Positions 62,019-64,000 of a DNA stretch of 64,000 nucleotides are shown here, piece by piece (the stretch's first letter is position 1; the number at the start of each line of letters is the position of its first letter). Location: assembly GCF_003352465.1 (NCBI RefSeq), contig NZ_CP031153.1:1540465-1604464 (forward strand), given 5' to 3'. Under the pieces are notes generated by a model that worked only from the letters and a program-made list of their open reading frames with translations, was not told the DNA's origin and ran no database searches. Source of the stretch: Kordia sp. SMS9. Lineage in GTDB: Bacteria; Bacteroidota; Bacteroidia; Flavobacteriales; Flavobacteriaceae. The translations under genes were made by a program, and so were the position numbers.

Positions 62019-62034
62019 ATTTGTATATACAAAT
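62019..62034. promoter_or_regulatory. Perfect 16-bp palindrome upstream of the Spy-like gene
   Basis: ATTTGTATATACAAAT is fully self-complementary and lies about 45 bp upstream of the -7 box, a position suited to a dimeric regulator. No regulator is identified. Confidence 0.45.
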
Positions 62035-62077
62035 CTGGTTTTTTTGTCGATGAAGGGTTTTGGTTGATGAGTTGAAA

Positions 62078-62251
62078 TCAAAAAAAAAATGTAATAAATG
62101 TCAAATCGAGCGCAGTCGAGATTTCTTTGAAATTATAAATTCTTAGTTGTTCTCGACTGCGCTCGAACTGACAAGTGGTAAGTTTTAGTAAATGATGATG
62201 TAATGTAGTGATTTCTTGAATTTCTTCATTTGAGAGAGTTCCATCTATCAT
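62078..62251 (-). CDS. Small ORF running through the palindromic repeat
   Basis: A 57-codon frame from an ATG at 62251, 22 bp after the DUF1737 stop. The first 25 residues (MIDGTLSNEEIQEITTLHHH and on) look like real protein; from about residue 26 the translation is that of the 81-bp repeat, ending in a TGA in the A-run beyond it. Either a small gene lost its end to a repeat insertion or the frame is accidental. Low confidence. Confidence 0.3.
   Translation of the reverse strand: MIDGTLSNEEIQEITTLHHHLLKLTTCQFERSREQLRIYNFKEISTALDLTFITFFF
62097..62177 (-). repeat. 81-bp palindromic repeat, copy 2 (inverted)
   Basis: Reverse complement of 3266-3346 with four mismatches in 81 by eye. It lacks the outer 14-bp arms found at copy 1, although a short flank similarity (TTTACT, AAAA) extends a little further on one side. 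Confidence 0.85.
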
Positions 62252-62273
62252 AATGAATTACCTTAAAATAAGA

Positions 62274-62429
62274 TTATTCACATATAATAGCTTGTGCAAA
62301 AAATATATCATTATCTCCTCTAGTACTTATTGATACACCTCCTTGTAGTTTCCAACCACGACTTAAAGCCTTTTCTATTCGACTTTCTAATTCTTCAGCC
62401 TTTGTATCCCTTAATATTTCATACTTCAT
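62274..62429 (-). CDS. DUF1737 small protein
   Basis: A 51-aa cytoplasmic protein, below the usual ORF size limit. The chain MKYEILRDTKAEELESRIEK, then RGWKLQGGVS and FFAQAI at the end, is the complete DUF1737 pattern (about 50 residues). Its function is unknown; family members often occur near phage or regulatory genes. A near-consensus -7 box (TATATTTA) lies upstream. Confidence 0.8.
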   Translation of the reverse strand: MKYEILRDTKAEELESRIEKALSRGWKLQGGVSISTRGDNDIFFAQAIICE

Positions 62430-62504
62430 ATTTATAAAAATTAAAAATTACACTATATGTAAATATATAAATTTCCTACAAAAATCCAAAGTATTCAAAA
62501 AGTA

Positions 62505-63227
62505 CTAAATCCCCAAACGCTTCAACACCTCACTTTTATAAGTTTCGCCAATAGGAATGCGAATGTCGTCAATGATAATTTTTGTTTTTTGCAAGGCGCG
62601 AATGTAATTGATGTTCACCAAAAAGGAACGATGTACGCGCAAGAAATAATTTGGCAATTTGTCTTGTATGACTTTGAAGTTGGAAAGCGTCAACACTGGT
62701 TTGTTGCTGTCTTTGAGGTGAATTTTGATATAATCTTTCAATCCTTGAATGTACTTGATGTCGTCCACGCTAATTTTAATATTTTCATATTCCGATTTTA
62801 CAAAAATAAAGTCGTTGGTCGCTGACGTTTCTTGCAGACTTGAAGACGTAATGTTAGGACGCTCTTGATGTTCCATTTCGTATTTTTCTTTAGCTTTTGT
62901 TACCGCTTTTAAGAATCGGTGAAACGGAATTGGTTTTACCAAATAATCGGTGGCGTTGAGGTTAAACGCATCCAATGCATATTGCGGATACGCCGTTGTG
63001 AAAATGAATTGTGGAATGTTATGTACGGTTTTTACCAAGTCAATTCCCGTAAGGTTGGGCATTTGAATGTCTAAAAAGACCAAATCTACCTGGTTTTTGT
63101 TTAGCATTGTAATGGCGTCTAGCGGATTGTTGCATTTTGCCACAATGTCAATGCCGCCAATTTGGAGTAAATACGATTCTATCACATCAATCGCCAGCGG
63201 TTCATCATCAATAATAATACATTTCAT
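62505..63227 (-). CDS. LytTR-family response regulator
   Basis: A 240-aa regulator. Receiver domain 1-120 with acidic Asp7-Asp8, phosphoacceptor Asp53 (FLDIQMP) and Lys98 in YLVKPI; LytTR DNA-binding domain about 140-238 (IFVKSEYENIKI, IKYIQGLKDYIKIHL, RVHRSFLVNINYI). LytTR proteins bind direct repeats about 21 bp apart, like those noted at 20019-20069. It starts inside the kinase stop codon (TAATG), so the two are co-translated. Confidence 0.95.
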   Translation of the reverse strand: MKCIIIDDEPLAIDVIESYLLQIGGIDIVAKCNNPLDAITMLNKNQVDLVFLDIQMPNLTGIDLVKTVHNIPQFIFTTAYPQYALDAFNLNATDYLVKPIPFHRFLKAVTKAKEKYEMEHQERPNITSSSLQETSATNDFIFVKSEYENIKISVDDIKYIQGLKDYIKIHLKDSNKPVLTLSNFKVIQDKLPNYFLRVHRSFLVNINYIRALQKTKIIIDDIRIPIGETYKSEVLKRLGI

Positions 63228-64000
63228 TAGTCTAGTTTTAAGGAGAGATTGATGGTAAATTTTCGATCTTTTTCAGTAATTCTCAAGGTGTGACGCTCCG
63301 GATATAAAAGCTCCAAACGATCGCGCGTATTTTTGAGTCCAATCCCTGAGTTTTCTTTGTCTGTCGTGTTCTCACCGATGATATTTTCACACAAAAAATG
63401 CAAGTGATCACCTTGTACTTTGATTTCTATTTTAATGTCGGTATTTCCTTTGTAATCGGTGCCGTATTTAAAGGCGTTTTCAATAAAAGAGATAAATAAA
63501 AGTGGTCTTACTTTTTGTGATGAAACTGTGCCGTGAATGTTGATCTTTACGTTTTCATTCTGCGCGATGCGTAAGCGTTGCAGTTTGATGTAATTTTGAA
63601 TGTAATCCAGCTCTTGCTGAAGCAATACAAATTCGTCATCTGCTTGATACAACATGTAGCGCATTAATTCCGACAAGGTAATGACTGCTTCGGGTGCGTC
63701 ATTGGATTTTTTCCGCGTAAGCGAATAAATACTATTTAACGAGTTGAACAAAAAATGCGGGCTCAACTGACTTTTTAAAGCTTCCAACTCTGATAAATTT
63801 TGTGAAGCTTCAATTTCGCGTTTGGTTTCATCATTTTTTCTCCATTCTTCATAAATACGAATGCTCGTACTTACAATGATAAACATAGAAGAAAACAATA
63901 CAGGAAGCGATTTTGGAATTTTGTCCGTGTCCAGCGGAAGAAAATCTGGCCTATTCAAAACATAAAAATCAAAAATAAAATTGATACTCAGTAACACGGC
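63227..64000 (-). CDS. LytS-type sensor histidine kinase (5' end outside the window)
   Basis: The C-terminal part, about 257 residues, of a membrane histidine kinase of the His_kinase (LytS/YehU) group. A membrane span is visible near LPVLFSSMFIIVSTSI, then the phospho-accepting helix LKSQLSPHFLFNSLNSI and the ATP-binding region with FIENAFKYG (N-box) and GIGLKNTRDRLELLY (G-box). The frame is open to the window edge, so the start and probably more spans are missing. Partner of the LytTR regulator. Confidence 0.93.
   Translation of the reverse strand, partial: AVLLSINFIFDFYVLNRPDFLPLDTDKIPKSLPVLFSSMFIIVSTSIRIYEEWRKNDETKREIEASQNLSELEALKSQLSPHFLFNSLNSIYSLTRKKSNDAPEAVITLSELMRYMLYQADDEFVLLQQELDYIQNYIKLQRLRIAQNENVKINIHGTVSSQKVRPLLFISFIENAFKYGTDYKGNTDIKIEIKVQGDHLHFLCENIIGENTTDKENSGIGLKNTRDRLELLYPERHTLRITEKDRKFTINLSLKLD

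Overview
The window looks like chromosome of a marine-type Flavobacteriaceae (Bacteroidota); gene content and style suggest Kordia or a close relative, but the genus is an inference. The signs are low G+C, near absence of Shine-Dalgarno sequences, promoters with the Bacteroidota -7 box TAnnTTTG, a T9SS C-terminal sorting domain, a GG-leader RiPP precursor, split giant RHS proteins and LytTR/LytS-type regulation. No phage, transposase, integrase, rRNA or CRISPR array was seen.

Layout. 1-8 kb: end of a cold-shock protein gene, tadA, dxs, a DUF1801 protein, a nested palindromic repeat element, a T9SS-sorted BNR-repeat protein and a dGTPase. 8-20 kb: a PiT phosphate transporter with a PhoU-like tail, a small secreted protein, then a metal-uptake block. 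In that block a TonB receptor is divergent from a DtxR/MntR-type repressor with a palindromic operator candidate between them, followed by lipoprotein SBP, ATPase, an unknown His-rich secreted protein and two permeases with extra C-terminal winged-helix-like tails. 20-25 kb: a LytTR-like triple repeat in front of a possible small RNA, two tandem OmpX-like barrels, feoA-feoB with a 40-aa Cys-rich Feo partner, and a SCO protein. 25-31 kb: M1 aminopeptidase, rseP, tRNA-Asn, an orphan lanthipeptide-like precursor and a TPR/AraC regulator.

31.5-42.3 kb: one tight operon encoding an OmpH/Skp-like protein, a lipoprotein, a 1655-aa SpvB/YD-type protein and a 1476-aa RHS-core protein. The RHS protein has a variable C-terminal domain carrying an HExxH motif, and a 63-aa membrane protein 2 bp downstream is a candidate immunity protein. 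This is a plausible polymorphic-toxin locus of a split Bacteroidota type. 42.4-43.9 kb: a coiled-coil secreted protein and a SAM-dependent methyltransferase.

44.2-55.6 kb: a compact, apparently near-complete type II secretion / type IV pilus-like machine in two convergent arms. The plus arm has a major pseudopilin with a Ca-loop-like motif, a methylase-less A24 prepilin peptidase, GspE, the secretin GspD, a PilM/PilN-like GspL and a GspM/PilO-like protein. The minus arm has a lipoprotein, a duplicated FnIII-like lipoprotein, a GspC/PilP-like protein, a GspK-like protein with a large beta-rich ectodomain, two minor pseudopilins and GspF. Such systems are uncommon in a phylum dominated by T9SS, which makes it the most interesting block together with the RHS operon.

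55.8-64 kb: TolC-RND-MFP efflux operon, a Spy-like small protein, a second copy of the palindromic repeat fused into a small ORF, a DUF1737 protein, and a LytTR response regulator with its LytS-type kinase running off the end.

All functional calls rest on motifs and remembered family features; no search could be run.
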